A stretch of 64,000 nt of DNA, from contig JADFZW010000005.1 in NCBI GenBank assembly GCA_015232355.1, forward strand, positions 62,001-126,000. Direction: 5' to 3'. The notes under the pieces were generated by a model. That model did not search any database. It was not told the DNA's origin and worked only from the letters and a program-made list of their open reading frames with translations. Source of the DNA: Oligoflexia bacterium. GTDB taxonomy: Bacteria; Bdellovibrionota; Bacteriovoracia; Bacteriovoracales; Bacteriovoracaceae. The translations under genes and the position numbers were made by a program. Within the stretch, counting starts at the first letter, position 1; each line of letters starts with the position of its first letter. Shown here piece after piece: positions 35,975 to 44,144 of this stretch.

Positions 35975-36608
35975 ATAAATTTATCTCCTCTGCCAGTTTA
36001 GGAAAGTTAGAATTTATTTTTTGAATTATTTTATCCATATTACTTAGTGAATAGAGCTTAATATTATTTTTTACAAAATAATCATCCATTGATTTCGATC
36101 CATGATGAGATCTATCAGTCAGTACCAAACACCCAATTACTTTAGTATTTGGCAACTCTTTAACTATCTCTATGGTTTTAATTAACGATTCACCTGTAGT
36201 AGTTACATCCTCTATAATAATAACATCACCTATTGGTTGACCAATAAAATATTTATCCGCAATAGAACCATGGTTTTTAGGAACACCTCTTCCCATCGCT
36301 AGCGTAGCTAATGATGAACTCTCCTCGGATGAATATTTTTTTTGTAAATAAAAATATTGTACAAACAAAGCAAGTTTGCTAGCACCCTCTGGAACTCCAT
36401 AAAATGTATCACAGTGAATATTGTTCAACTGAATAAACTCTAAAACCATCTTTAATAGTTTATCAAAGAGAAAAAAATTATTGGTAACACTTCTCCAGTT
36501 AATATAGAGATGTGATTTTTGACCTGAGGCCAATGTAAAAGGAGTACTACTTACAGTTAAAACTTTGTGGTCAATAATAAAATTAATAAACGAATCGTTA
36601 GTATGCAA
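35961..36608 (-). CDS. pyrE: Orotate phosphoribosyltransferase
   Basis: 215 residues from a TTG at 36608. This start is chosen because AAAGGAG lies 7 nt upstream and the protein then begins MHTNDSFINFIIDHKV at the usual family length (about 213). An upstream in-frame extension overlaps the end of pyrBI by more than 100 bp and lacks family sequence. The PRPP-binding motif is VIIIEDVTTTGES; YGVPEGASKLA and YINWRSV are also typical. It joins orotate to PRPP, giving OMP for pyrF. It overlaps pyrBI by 11 bp, with its ribosome site inside the pyrBI 3' end. Confidence 0.94.
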   Translation of the reverse strand: MHTNDSFINFIIDHKVLTVSSTPFTLASGQKSHLYINWRSVTNNFFLFDKLLKMVLEFIQLNNIHCDTFYGVPEGASKLALFVQYFYLQKKYSSEESSSLATLAMGRGVPKNHGSIADKYFIGQPIGDVIIIEDVTTTGESLIKTIEIVKELPNTKVIGCLVLTDRSHHGSKSMDDYFVKNNIKLYSLSNMDKIIQKINSNFPKLAEEINLYEQQ

Positions 36609-38142
36609 TTGATATCTCCTTTCTGCTAAAGATCTCTTCACAATAATGACAGCGAACTTGTAAAGGATCATCTGATTCAACGTAAAAGATAGATCGAGCA
36701 AATTCATTGTGTTCACTTCTAGAAATACATAATGGATTATTACATATCAAAAGATCATAAAGAGGGGAAGGAAGAATTGCTCTCTCTTTTTTTATCACTC
36801 GTTGACCCTTAATAATATTAATTGTGTGCTTAGGTGAGAGAAGAGCAATTTTATATAGCTGCTGCGTAGACAAAATTAATTTATGTATGGCCAAAACATC
36901 CTTCCTCTCAAATTGTTTACTACGAATATTTGTACATAAAACTACCTCTGATCCAGAAATCTTATCCAAATCTAACATCTTGTAGAGTTTTAATCCTTGA
37001 TTAACCTCTATGTGATCAATCAATGTGCCCTCATCAAGTCGATAGTGATATTTATCACCTTTTTTTTGTCCATCGATTATTGGTAAATTTAATGATCCAG
37101 GAGAGCGTTTAAGTAAAGCTCTTGGAGATTTCGCTGGAAAAGTTGATGATGAGATTGATGATGTATTAATTATCTTTCGTATTAGTGCCTCTCGCATATA
37201 AAGACCATTTTGTGCCTGAATAAAATACTTTGCATAGGGAGTATTATCTACATCTGTTGAAATCTCCATATTATTTTTATCACGAGGAAGTGGATGCAAA
37301 ACAATTAAATCTTTTTTTGCATATCTTTCTAATAAATCTCTATTTAATACAAAAAGTCCTGATGCCTTTTTAAATTCCGCCTCACCTTCAATTCCTAAAT
37401 GAAAACGCTCTCGTTGAATTCTTGTCATATACAAAACATCCAACTTACTTAAAATCTCTTTAAGATCCGTCACCACAATAGGAACTTTTCCACTCACACT
37501 TGTATAATCGGCCACTTTCCACTGAGGCATATTAAGTCCATTAGGAGAAACAAGATACACTTCTACATCAAACAAACTTAAAGCATCTAAGAGTGAGTGT
37601 ACTGTTCGACCATATTTTAAATCTCCAACCAAAGCAATTTTTAGTCCATCAATTCTTTGCTTATCCTCATATATTGTAAAAAGATCAAGTAGAGTTTGAG
37701 TTGGATGTCCACTGCTACCATCTCCACCATTAATCACTGGTATATTTAAATTATCAGCAGCAAAGCGAGCAGCACCGGCCAATTCATGTCTCATAATAAT
37801 TGCTTGATATCCATATCCTTCAAACATTCTAACTGTATCCATTAAGGGTTCGCCTTTTTTAACTGAAGTTCCCTCTACACCAGCAAAACCATTAACATAA
37901 AATCCTTGATTACGTGCTGCTGTCTCTGAACTTACTCGTGTGCGAGTAGAATTTTCAAAAAATAGCGAAGCAATCTTAGAATTAGATCTAACAACAGATT
38001 CTCTTACATACATCTTCTCTTCTTTTATTTTTTGACTATCTCTTATGAGTGATAAAATATCCTCTCTCGACAAATCTCTAATTGAAATAAGTCCATCGTT
38101 TTTGGTCCTGATTTCAGTATTATCTAATTGTTCCATCTGCAC
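36598..38142 (-). CDS. pyrBI: Aspartate carbamoyltransferase, catalytic-regulatory fusion (PyrB-PyrI)
   Basis: 514 residues. The catalytic part (1-315) has FFENSTRTRVSSE (carbamoyl phosphate site), MRHELAGAARFA, GGDGSSGHPTQTLLD and LHPLPRDKN. The regulatory part (about 355-514) has IDHIEVNQGLKL and the zinc site CNNPLC plus CHYC, matching PyrI C-x4-C and C-x2-C. Fusions of this type are known in a few bacteria (for example Thermotoga and Treponema as I recall). It commits carbamoyl phosphate and Asp to pyrimidines and, through the PyrI part, should respond to nucleotides. 31 bp after pyrC; its stop overlaps the pyrE start region. Confidence 0.96.
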   Translation of the reverse strand: MQMEQLDNTEIRTKNDGLISIRDLSREDILSLIRDSQKIKEEKMYVRESVVRSNSKIASLFFENSTRTRVSSETAARNQGFYVNGFAGVEGTSVKKGEPLMDTVRMFEGYGYQAIIMRHELAGAARFAADNLNIPVINGGDGSSGHPTQTLLDLFTIYEDKQRIDGLKIALVGDLKYGRTVHSLLDALSLFDVEVYLVSPNGLNMPQWKVADYTSVSGKVPIVVTDLKEILSKLDVLYMTRIQRERFHLGIEGEAEFKKASGLFVLNRDLLERYAKKDLIVLHPLPRDKNNMEISTDVDNTPYAKYFIQAQNGLYMREALIRKIINTSSISSSTFPAKSPRALLKRSPGSLNLPIIDGQKKGDKYHYRLDEGTLIDHIEVNQGLKLYKMLDLDKISGSEVVLCTNIRSKQFERKDVLAIHKLILSTQQLYKIALLSPKHTINIIKGQRVIKKERAILPSPLYDLLICNNPLCISRSEHNEFARSIFYVESDDPLQVRCHYCEEIFSRKEISIAY

Positions 38143-38173
38143 ACTCCTTTTTTATATTTTATTATATTTTATT

Positions 38174-39460
38174 TTACACAAGAAAAACTTTAGCATTAAC
38201 TTCCATTCCATTATAAGGCGAATGCTTGCACTTGCTTTGAATAAAATTTTTATCAATTAACGTTTTTTTTGAAAAATCCATCACTGTAAACTTTGCATGA
38301 TAGTTTTCTTCAATTTTACCTAGAAAAATCTTTTCATCACTATTTTGAAAATAATTAAAAAATTTTCCTGGATTATAAGATGACAATCTAGAAATAAGAG
38401 TTGGATCAACTCCTTTTTCTTTTATCAAGTAAGCGGCCATTAATCCATAAGTATCAAGTCCTGGAAATCCGCTTATTCCTTTCATCTTCTCCTCAAAAGT
38501 ATGAGGAGCGTGATCGGTAACTAAATAATCAAAGGGTGAGTATAATGGTGAATTTTTATCTATAATAAAGTCAAGCATAGCTCTCTGAGTTTTCTTCGAA
38601 CGAAGAGGAGGATTTACTTGAAAATACTTTTCAGGATGTTCTTCATGATTTAAAAGCAAATGATGAAAGCATACTTCTAGTTTTAGATTAAGTCCCTCTT
38701 TCTTTGCTTGCTGACAAAGCTTTACTCCTTCAACAGTTGACACATGAGCAATAATAGTTTTTAGATTATATTTTATAGTTAATTTAATTATTTCTTTAAT
38801 CGCCCTTATTTCTGCCTCTTCACTTCTCACTTCATGATGTTTGTAATGTTTGTAATGTTTATCATTCGACAATTCTGGCCCTGGCAAAAAATAATTCGCA
38901 TCTTCTGCATGGAAAGTAATCTGTTGATTTTTATAACGAGAGATAATCTCTTCTGTGATTTGAATTTGAGGAGATGAATTAAAAAAATATTTATATGGCA
39001 CGTTTGATTCATCCATTATGAACGGATTTGAATCTCTAGTTATTCCTGCATATAAAGCAACTGCTATCTTTGAATTTGAATTTGAATTTGAATTTAAATT
39101 TAAGTCATGAACAAGTTTTAATTTTTGTTTATAATTTATTTGATTGATAGGTGGAGCTGTTAAATTATTTGGCATATCCACTACCGCAAAGACTCCTCCA
39201 TTTATGGCCGCCAGTGAGAGCGAATTAAAATCCTCTTTGTAACTCTCCTTTTTACCAATGTCATCTCTAGCATGAACATGAATATCTATGAATGCAGGAA
39301 AAATCAGAGCATCATCATTAAATATTAAATCAGCAGTACCAATTTTATGTGCTACTTTTTGAATTAAGGGGATACTATGGCGAGTACTTCTTTTGAAGGT
39401 GCATGCGACTTGATGTCGCTCGATCCTATCATGATGAACGAACAGTCCCTCTATGATCAT
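38174..39460 (-). CDS. pyrC: Dihydroorotase
   Basis: 428 residues, class I type. The metal motif is FPAFIDIHVHARDD; other motifs are GGVFAVVDMPN, FHAEDANYF, IAHVSTVEG and VTDHAPHTFEEK, the last giving the catalytic Asp. It cyclises carbamoyl aspartate to dihydroorotate. Two DNA repeats expand surface loops: a 6-bp repeat gives an Asn-Ser run (about residue 125) and a 9-bp repeat gives KHYKHYKHH (about residue 205). It is the first gene of the pyr operon and is divergent from purA across an 82-bp region with a palindromic operator candidate. AGG lies 8 nt before the ATG. Confidence 0.95.
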   Translation of the reverse strand: MIIEGLFVHHDRIERHQVACTFKRSTRHSIPLIQKVAHKIGTADLIFNDDALIFPAFIDIHVHARDDIGKKESYKEDFNSLSLAAINGGVFAVVDMPNNLTAPPINQINYKQKLKLVHDLNLNSNSNSNSKIAVALYAGITRDSNPFIMDESNVPYKYFFNSSPQIQITEEIISRYKNQQITFHAEDANYFLPGPELSNDKHYKHYKHHEVRSEEAEIRAIKEIIKLTIKYNLKTIIAHVSTVEGVKLCQQAKKEGLNLKLEVCFHHLLLNHEEHPEKYFQVNPPLRSKKTQRAMLDFIIDKNSPLYSPFDYLVTDHAPHTFEEKMKGISGFPGLDTYGLMAAYLIKEKGVDPTLISRLSSYNPGKFFNYFQNSDEKIFLGKIEENYHAKFTVMDFSKKTLIDKNFIQSKCKHSPYNGMEVNAKVFLV

Positions 39461-39487
39461 GCTTTACCTATTAACATTTTTTCTTTA

Positions 39488-39518
39488 TTATCACTAGTGA
39501 AATTATCACTAGTGATAA
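39488..39518. promoter_or_regulatory. Duplicated palindrome, candidate operator between pyrC and purA
   Basis: The perfect 16-bp palindrome TTATCACTAGTGATAA (39503-39518) is preceded by a 13-bp copy TTATCACTAGTGA (39488-39500). The two TCACTAGTGA cores are 15 bp apart. They lie 24 bp upstream of purA and 27 bp upstream of pyrC, the position of a shared operator. The binding protein is unknown; a PurR-like purpose is inference. Confidence 0.5.
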
Positions 39519-39542
39519 ATTAAGATTAACAAAGGAAAAAGT

Positions 39543-40715
39543 ATGAGTGTTACTGCAATTATCGGTGCTCAGTGGGGAGATGAAGGAAAAGGAAAAATAG
39601 TTGATTACTATTGCAATCATTTTCCTCAAGATATGGTTATAAGATCTCAAGGTGGACCTAACGCTGGTCATACAATTTATCTCGACAATGACATTTCAAA
39701 AAAAGTTACATTACGACAAATTCCCTCGGGAATTTTTGCTAAAAAAAAATTAAGCATTATTGGTGCAGGAACTGTTATCAATCCTGTAACTCTTGTTGAA
39801 GAGATGAATAAGTTGCAAGGATTGGGAGTTGATTTTAATAAAAATACTCTGCTCATTTCACATCGTGCTCATTTAATCTTTCCATGGCATTTACAAGAAG
39901 ACAAAAAAGACAACAAAATCGGAACAACTGGAAATGGCATCGGACCATGCTATGCTAGCAAAGCAAAAAGAATTGGAATCACCATTGGAGAATTTTTTAA
40001 TAATACCAACATCATTAAAGATTTTGATGATATCAATCTTGCATCCGACAATACTGCATCTTATGTTGATGCTTTAAAAATATTAAAGGATCAATACTCG
40101 CAACTAATTGTTGATACTCATCCTATCGTTACAAAATACTTAAAAGAAAATAAAAATATTACATTAGAGGGCGCACAAGGATTGATGTTAGATTTAGATT
40201 TCGGAACCTATCCTTATGTCACAAGTTCAAGTACAACTACTGCTGGACTTTTAAATGGAGCAGGTATTCCACCTAAATACTTAACAAAAACAATCGGTGT
40301 ATTTAAAGCATACACTACACGAGTTGGCGCTGGACCATTTCCCTCTGAAGATCTAACAAGTTATGGAGAAAATTTACAAACACTTGGCCATGAATTTGGA
40401 TCTGTTACTGGAAGAAAAAGGCGAACAGGACATTTAGATTTAGTTCAATTAAAATATGCCTCTGAAATTTGCGGTTTTGATGAACTGGCCATAGTTAAGT
40501 GGGATATAATTGAAAAATTCGATTATATGAAAATTGCATATGACTATACTTCTACAAACGCCGATCAAACACCCGATCAAGCAATCTATCAACGCTTCGA
40601 AGATCCTAAAAATAATTCATCCTCAATTTTAAAATATATTGAGGAAAAATTAAGTGGGCCCAAAATAACTATGTTATCTTATGGCCCTAAAAGAGACGAT
40701 ATAAAGTTACTATAA
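39543..40715 (+). CDS. purA: Adenylosuccinate synthetase
   Basis: 390 residues, shorter than the 430-aa bacterial norm but with all key sites: IIGAQWGDEGKGK (P-loop and catalytic Asp), GGPNAGHTIY (catalytic His), GTTGNGIGPCYASK, TRVGAGPFPSE and TGRKRRTGHLDL. It uses GTP to join IMP and Asp, the first step to AMP; PurB in the opposite operon does the second. AAAGGA lies about 8 nt before the ATG. It is the only purine gene on the plus strand, divergent from pyrC and convergent with guaA with a 14-bp gap. The shortening is spread over several loops, so no domain is lost. Confidence 0.95.
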   Translation: MSVTAIIGAQWGDEGKGKIVDYYCNHFPQDMVIRSQGGPNAGHTIYLDNDISKKVTLRQIPSGIFAKKKLSIIGAGTVINPVTLVEEMNKLQGLGVDFNKNTLLISHRAHLIFPWHLQEDKKDNKIGTTGNGIGPCYASKAKRIGITIGEFFNNTNIIKDFDDINLASDNTASYVDALKILKDQYSQLIVDTHPIVTKYLKENKNITLEGAQGLMLDLDFGTYPYVTSSSTTTAGLLNGAGIPPKYLTKTIGVFKAYTTRVGAGPFPSEDLTSYGENLQTLGHEFGSVTGRKRRTGHLDLVQLKYASEICGFDELAIVKWDIIEKFDYMKIAYDYTSTNADQTPDQAIYQRFEDPKNNSSSILKYIEEKLSGPKITMLSYGPKRDDIKLL

Positions 40716-40729
40716 AGTTGCTTTAACAA

Positions 40730-42634
40730 TTACTCCCACTCGATAGTGGCCGGTGGTTTTGATGTTAAATCAAACCATAAAGAGCTAACTCCCTTTATCT
40801 TTCGTGCACTAATATTTAATTCTTCAAGCAACTCCTTCGGAAAATCATAACCGTCAGCAGTCATAGCATTTACAGAAGTAACTGCTCGTAAAACAAAAAT
40901 TTGATTATTTTCATTATAAGTATCATTCTCACTATCAAAGAGAGGTAAGGATACAGTTAATGACTGCCAAATATCATTATAAGCTGATAATATTTTTTCT
41001 ATCTGATGATCCAGTAACTGAAGAAGTTTTACATTCTCTTGGTTGATAAGATTAGTTTTAGTTTTTAATCTTTTTATAAAATGCAAATCATCAAATGGTG
41101 CCCACAATACTCGATTAATCTCCTTGTGATCATTTATAAGACTTGATGACAACTCTTTTATCAGTTTAGAAGAAACAAATGTTTTATTCTCTTTGCTTTT
41201 AAATAATAATAGAGGATTTTTAAAACTACGTTGATCTCCTTGTACACCTACACTTTTAATTGGTAATATCAATCCTTCTAAACCAGCAACAGGTACAGCA
41301 ACAGGTAGAACTAAAGATTTATTATCATCGTTGTCGTTTGTCGCTGTAAAAGAAGATACAATTCTTATCGCCAGCCCCGGGCCAGGAAATGGTCTACGAT
41401 TAATAAGCTTTTCATCAATTGATAAATATTTTCCAAGAACTCGCACTTCATCTTTATATAGATTTTTTAGTGGCTCAATAATTTTTCCTTGAGATATAAG
41501 ATTTAAAATTCCTTCAACTCTATTGTGATGTGTTTTTATCGTATGCGATCTGGAAGCAGCAGAACCACTCTCGATAGTATCAGGATATATTGTTCCTTGA
41601 ACTAAAGAAAAATCATCATTATCAAATTTAAACTGACTATTTACACTCTCAATAAATGCTTCACCAATAATTTTTCGTTTTTCTTCAGGATCAATTATTC
41701 CCTCTAGTTTTTTATAAAAATATTCACTGGCATCTAGAAAATTAATATTAGGAATATTTAATGTCTTTAAATATTTTAAAACTTCACTAGATTCATTCAA
41801 TCTTAAAAGTCCAGTATCAATATGAAGTGGAAATAAGTCGGATGGATTTTTTGCTAAAGAACATAGTTTGAGCGCCACTACAGAATCAACGCCTCCTGAA
41901 ACTAAAATTATTAATTTCTTACCCTCACTACTAGTTTTTATATACTCTATAATACTTTTAAGTTGAAGTTCATTATCCCAATCACGAATTCTATTATCAC
42001 TTGGTAATTGTTGTAAACATACGTTAATAAAATTATCTAGGATACTTTCACCAAAATCACTATGAGTTACTTCTGGATGAAACTGTAAACCAAACAAAGG
42101 ATAATTTTTCATCTCATAGGATGCAATTAATTTATTTTCTGAATATGATGTCACTATAAATTTATCATTTAAATAATCAACGTAATCCATATGACTCATC
42201 CACACGTTAATCTGTGCGGGAATATTTTGGTATAATGGTGTGGGTGAAGAATGATCCACTAAAATTCTGGTTTTACCATATTGAGCGATCACTCCTTTAC
42301 TTATCTTTCCACCATAAAGATGGGCCAGCAATTGATGGCCATAACAAATTCCCAGTATGGGAATTCCTTTAATCATCAAGGAATCAAAGAATTTTTTTAT
42401 ATGATCATCATATCCATCCAACACTGACTCTGGTCCACCTGAGAGTATTACTCCACAAAGATCATTAGTAAAATCACTCGTGAAATCATCACTAGTTTTA
42501 ATATCTAATACCTCTTCAGGATTTACTATTAAACTATATATTTTTAACTTTCGAATTTTTTGGGCCAACAGGTGAGCATATTGGCCACCAAAATCTAATA
42601 TTAAAATCTTTTTAAAGTTATTTTTTAAATGCAT
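40730..42634 (-). CDS. guaA: GMP synthase, long eukaryote-like type
   Basis: 634 residues (typical bacterial GuaA is about 520). The glutaminase domain has ILDFGGQYAHLL, SGGPES, GICYGHQ (C97) and LQFHPEVTHS; the ATP pyrophosphatase has LVSGGVDSVV. After PFPGPGLAIR comes an extra segment with LPIKSVGVQGDQRSF and EINRVLW, closely resembling human GMPS, before the usual KPPATIEWE end. It amidates XMP to GMP. Repeats give FTSDFTND and PVAVPVAG. It overlaps the purF end by 10 bp and is last in the operon. Function is certain; the eukaryote-like type is read from motifs. Confidence 0.96.
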   Translation of the reverse strand: MHLKNNFKKILILDFGGQYAHLLAQKIRKLKIYSLIVNPEEVLDIKTSDDFTSDFTNDLCGVILSGGPESVLDGYDDHIKKFFDSLMIKGIPILGICYGHQLLAHLYGGKISKGVIAQYGKTRILVDHSSPTPLYQNIPAQINVWMSHMDYVDYLNDKFIVTSYSENKLIASYEMKNYPLFGLQFHPEVTHSDFGESILDNFINVCLQQLPSDNRIRDWDNELQLKSIIEYIKTSSEGKKLIILVSGGVDSVVALKLCSLAKNPSDLFPLHIDTGLLRLNESSEVLKYLKTLNIPNINFLDASEYFYKKLEGIIDPEEKRKIIGEAFIESVNSQFKFDNDDFSLVQGTIYPDTIESGSAASRSHTIKTHHNRVEGILNLISQGKIIEPLKNLYKDEVRVLGKYLSIDEKLINRRPFPGPGLAIRIVSSFTATNDNDDNKSLVLPVAVPVAGLEGLILPIKSVGVQGDQRSFKNPLLLFKSKENKTFVSSKLIKELSSSLINDHKEINRVLWAPFDDLHFIKRLKTKTNLINQENVKLLQLLDHQIEKILSAYNDIWQSLTVSLPLFDSENDTYNENNQIFVLRAVTSVNAMTADGYDFPKELLEELNISARKIKGVSSLWFDLTSKPPATIEWE

Positions 42635-44118
42635 CTGGCATTACCTCTCTCATTTGCAATATTAGAAATAATTTTTTCATCAATTTTTGTTGGATACTTA
42701 CCATTAAAGCAGGCAAAACAACAAGAAGGAATTAAAGTTTCATCACTTAGTTTAATTAATTGATCAATCGACTGAAAATATACTTTATCTGCTGTAATCA
42801 ATTTTGCTATTTGCTTTTCATCTAAAGTAGCGGCCAATAATTCAGTCTTAGTAGACATATCAATTCCGTATACACAAGGATATTTTATTGGTGGTGCTGC
42901 TGATACAAAATAAATCTCTTTGGCGCCGGCATTTCGTAAAATTGAAACAATATGCTTTGAGGTATTTCCTCTAACTATGGAATCATCTACCACAATCACA
43001 TTGCGACCATTAACAATCTCCTTTATGGGATTTAATTTTTGTCTAATGGTATTTGTTCTTATCTTTTCTGTTGGTTCAATAAAACTTCGGCCTATAAAAT
43101 TATTTTTTGAAAACGCTCTAGCATATTCAATCGATAGTGCTTTCGATAATCCCCAAGCAAAATAAAATGCCGAGGAGGGGACTTCAATTATAACATCAGG
43201 AGAGATATTTTTATTTGCAATCTCTTGCTTTAATCTGTTAGCAAGTAATGCTCCAATTTTTTCTCTTACTTTAGCAACAGTTGCCCCATGAATTATTGAA
43301 TCTTCTCTTGAAAAATAGATATATTCAAAAATACAAAAATGTTGTTTTACAAAATCATTTTCATTCTTAGTATCATTTTCATTCTTAGAATGAATAACCA
43401 ACTTTCCATCTTGCTTTCTTTCAATGTATATCATTTCACCTGGGGCCAAATCCTTTATTAATTTAAAACCAAGATAATCAAAACAAGTTGATTCAGAAGC
43501 AAAAGCATATGAGATCTCCCCACTCTTCTCATCAATTTTTTCACCAAAGACCATAGGACGAATACCATTTGGATCGGTGAAGGCCAGTAGTCCATTATTA
43601 GCAATCATCGTGAGTGTAGAATAAGCACCCGCAACTCGCTCTTGTGTTTTAGCAGTGGCGGCAAAAATATGTTCGTAACTCAAATGATTTAAATCCATCT
43701 TTCCTAATTCAGATGCAAAGACACTTAAGATAAGTTCTAAATCACATGCACTGGTAACTAACCTATGATCTTCTTTTTGTAATATCTCTTTTAATTCTAA
43801 AAAATTTGTTACATTCCCATTGTGAACCATCGCAAGTCCGAATGGATAATTAACCATAAAGGGTTGAGCATTGTTTTCATCAGGAGTTCCAAAAGTTGAA
43901 TATCTAACATGACCAAGGCCCATATTTCCAGTTAATCGTTCAAGATGTTCAGCTAAAAATACTTCCTTAACTAGACCTGTACCTTTTTTAATTTTAAAGG
44001 TTTCATCAAAGGTAACAATTCCAGTTGAATCCTGTCCTCTATGTTGAATTGCTGTTAATCCTGAAACTAATTCACAAGTAACAGACTTTGATCCAATTAT
44101 CCCTAGAATTCCACACAT
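42625..44118 (-). CDS. purF: Amidophosphoribosyltransferase
   Basis: 497 residues. It starts MCGILGIIG, with the glutaminase nucleophile Cys2 exposed after Met removal and no propeptide. Other motifs are HRGQDSTGI, GLGHVRYSTFG, VHNGNVTN and the PRPP site VIVVDDSIVRGNTS. It makes phosphoribosylamine, the committed step of purine synthesis. An 18-bp DNA duplication gives NENDTKNEND near residue 250. The CysteineS near the end (SCCFACFNGKYPT) could bind an Fe-S cluster as in Gram-positive PurF, though the pattern is incomplete. AAGGGG lies 9-10 nt before the ATG; 26 bp after purDN. Confidence 0.96.
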   Translation of the reverse strand: MCGILGIIGSKSVTCELVSGLTAIQHRGQDSTGIVTFDETFKIKKGTGLVKEVFLAEHLERLTGNMGLGHVRYSTFGTPDENNAQPFMVNYPFGLAMVHNGNVTNFLELKEILQKEDHRLVTSACDLELILSVFASELGKMDLNHLSYEHIFAATAKTQERVAGAYSTLTMIANNGLLAFTDPNGIRPMVFGEKIDEKSGEISYAFASESTCFDYLGFKLIKDLAPGEMIYIERKQDGKLVIHSKNENDTKNENDFVKQHFCIFEYIYFSREDSIIHGATVAKVREKIGALLANRLKQEIANKNISPDVIIEVPSSAFYFAWGLSKALSIEYARAFSKNNFIGRSFIEPTEKIRTNTIRQKLNPIKEIVNGRNVIVVDDSIVRGNTSKHIVSILRNAGAKEIYFVSAAPPIKYPCVYGIDMSTKTELLAATLDEKQIAKLITADKVYFQSIDQLIKLSDETLIPSCCFACFNGKYPTKIDEKIISNIANERGNARCI

Positions 44119-44144
44119 ATTATTTTACCCCTTTTTTATATTTT

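Noticed and set aside
36609..36716. Longer PyrE with 36 extra N-terminal residues
   Set aside because: The extension is the mirror of coding sequence for the PyrI zinc domain, and a good ribosome site points to the TTG at 36608.
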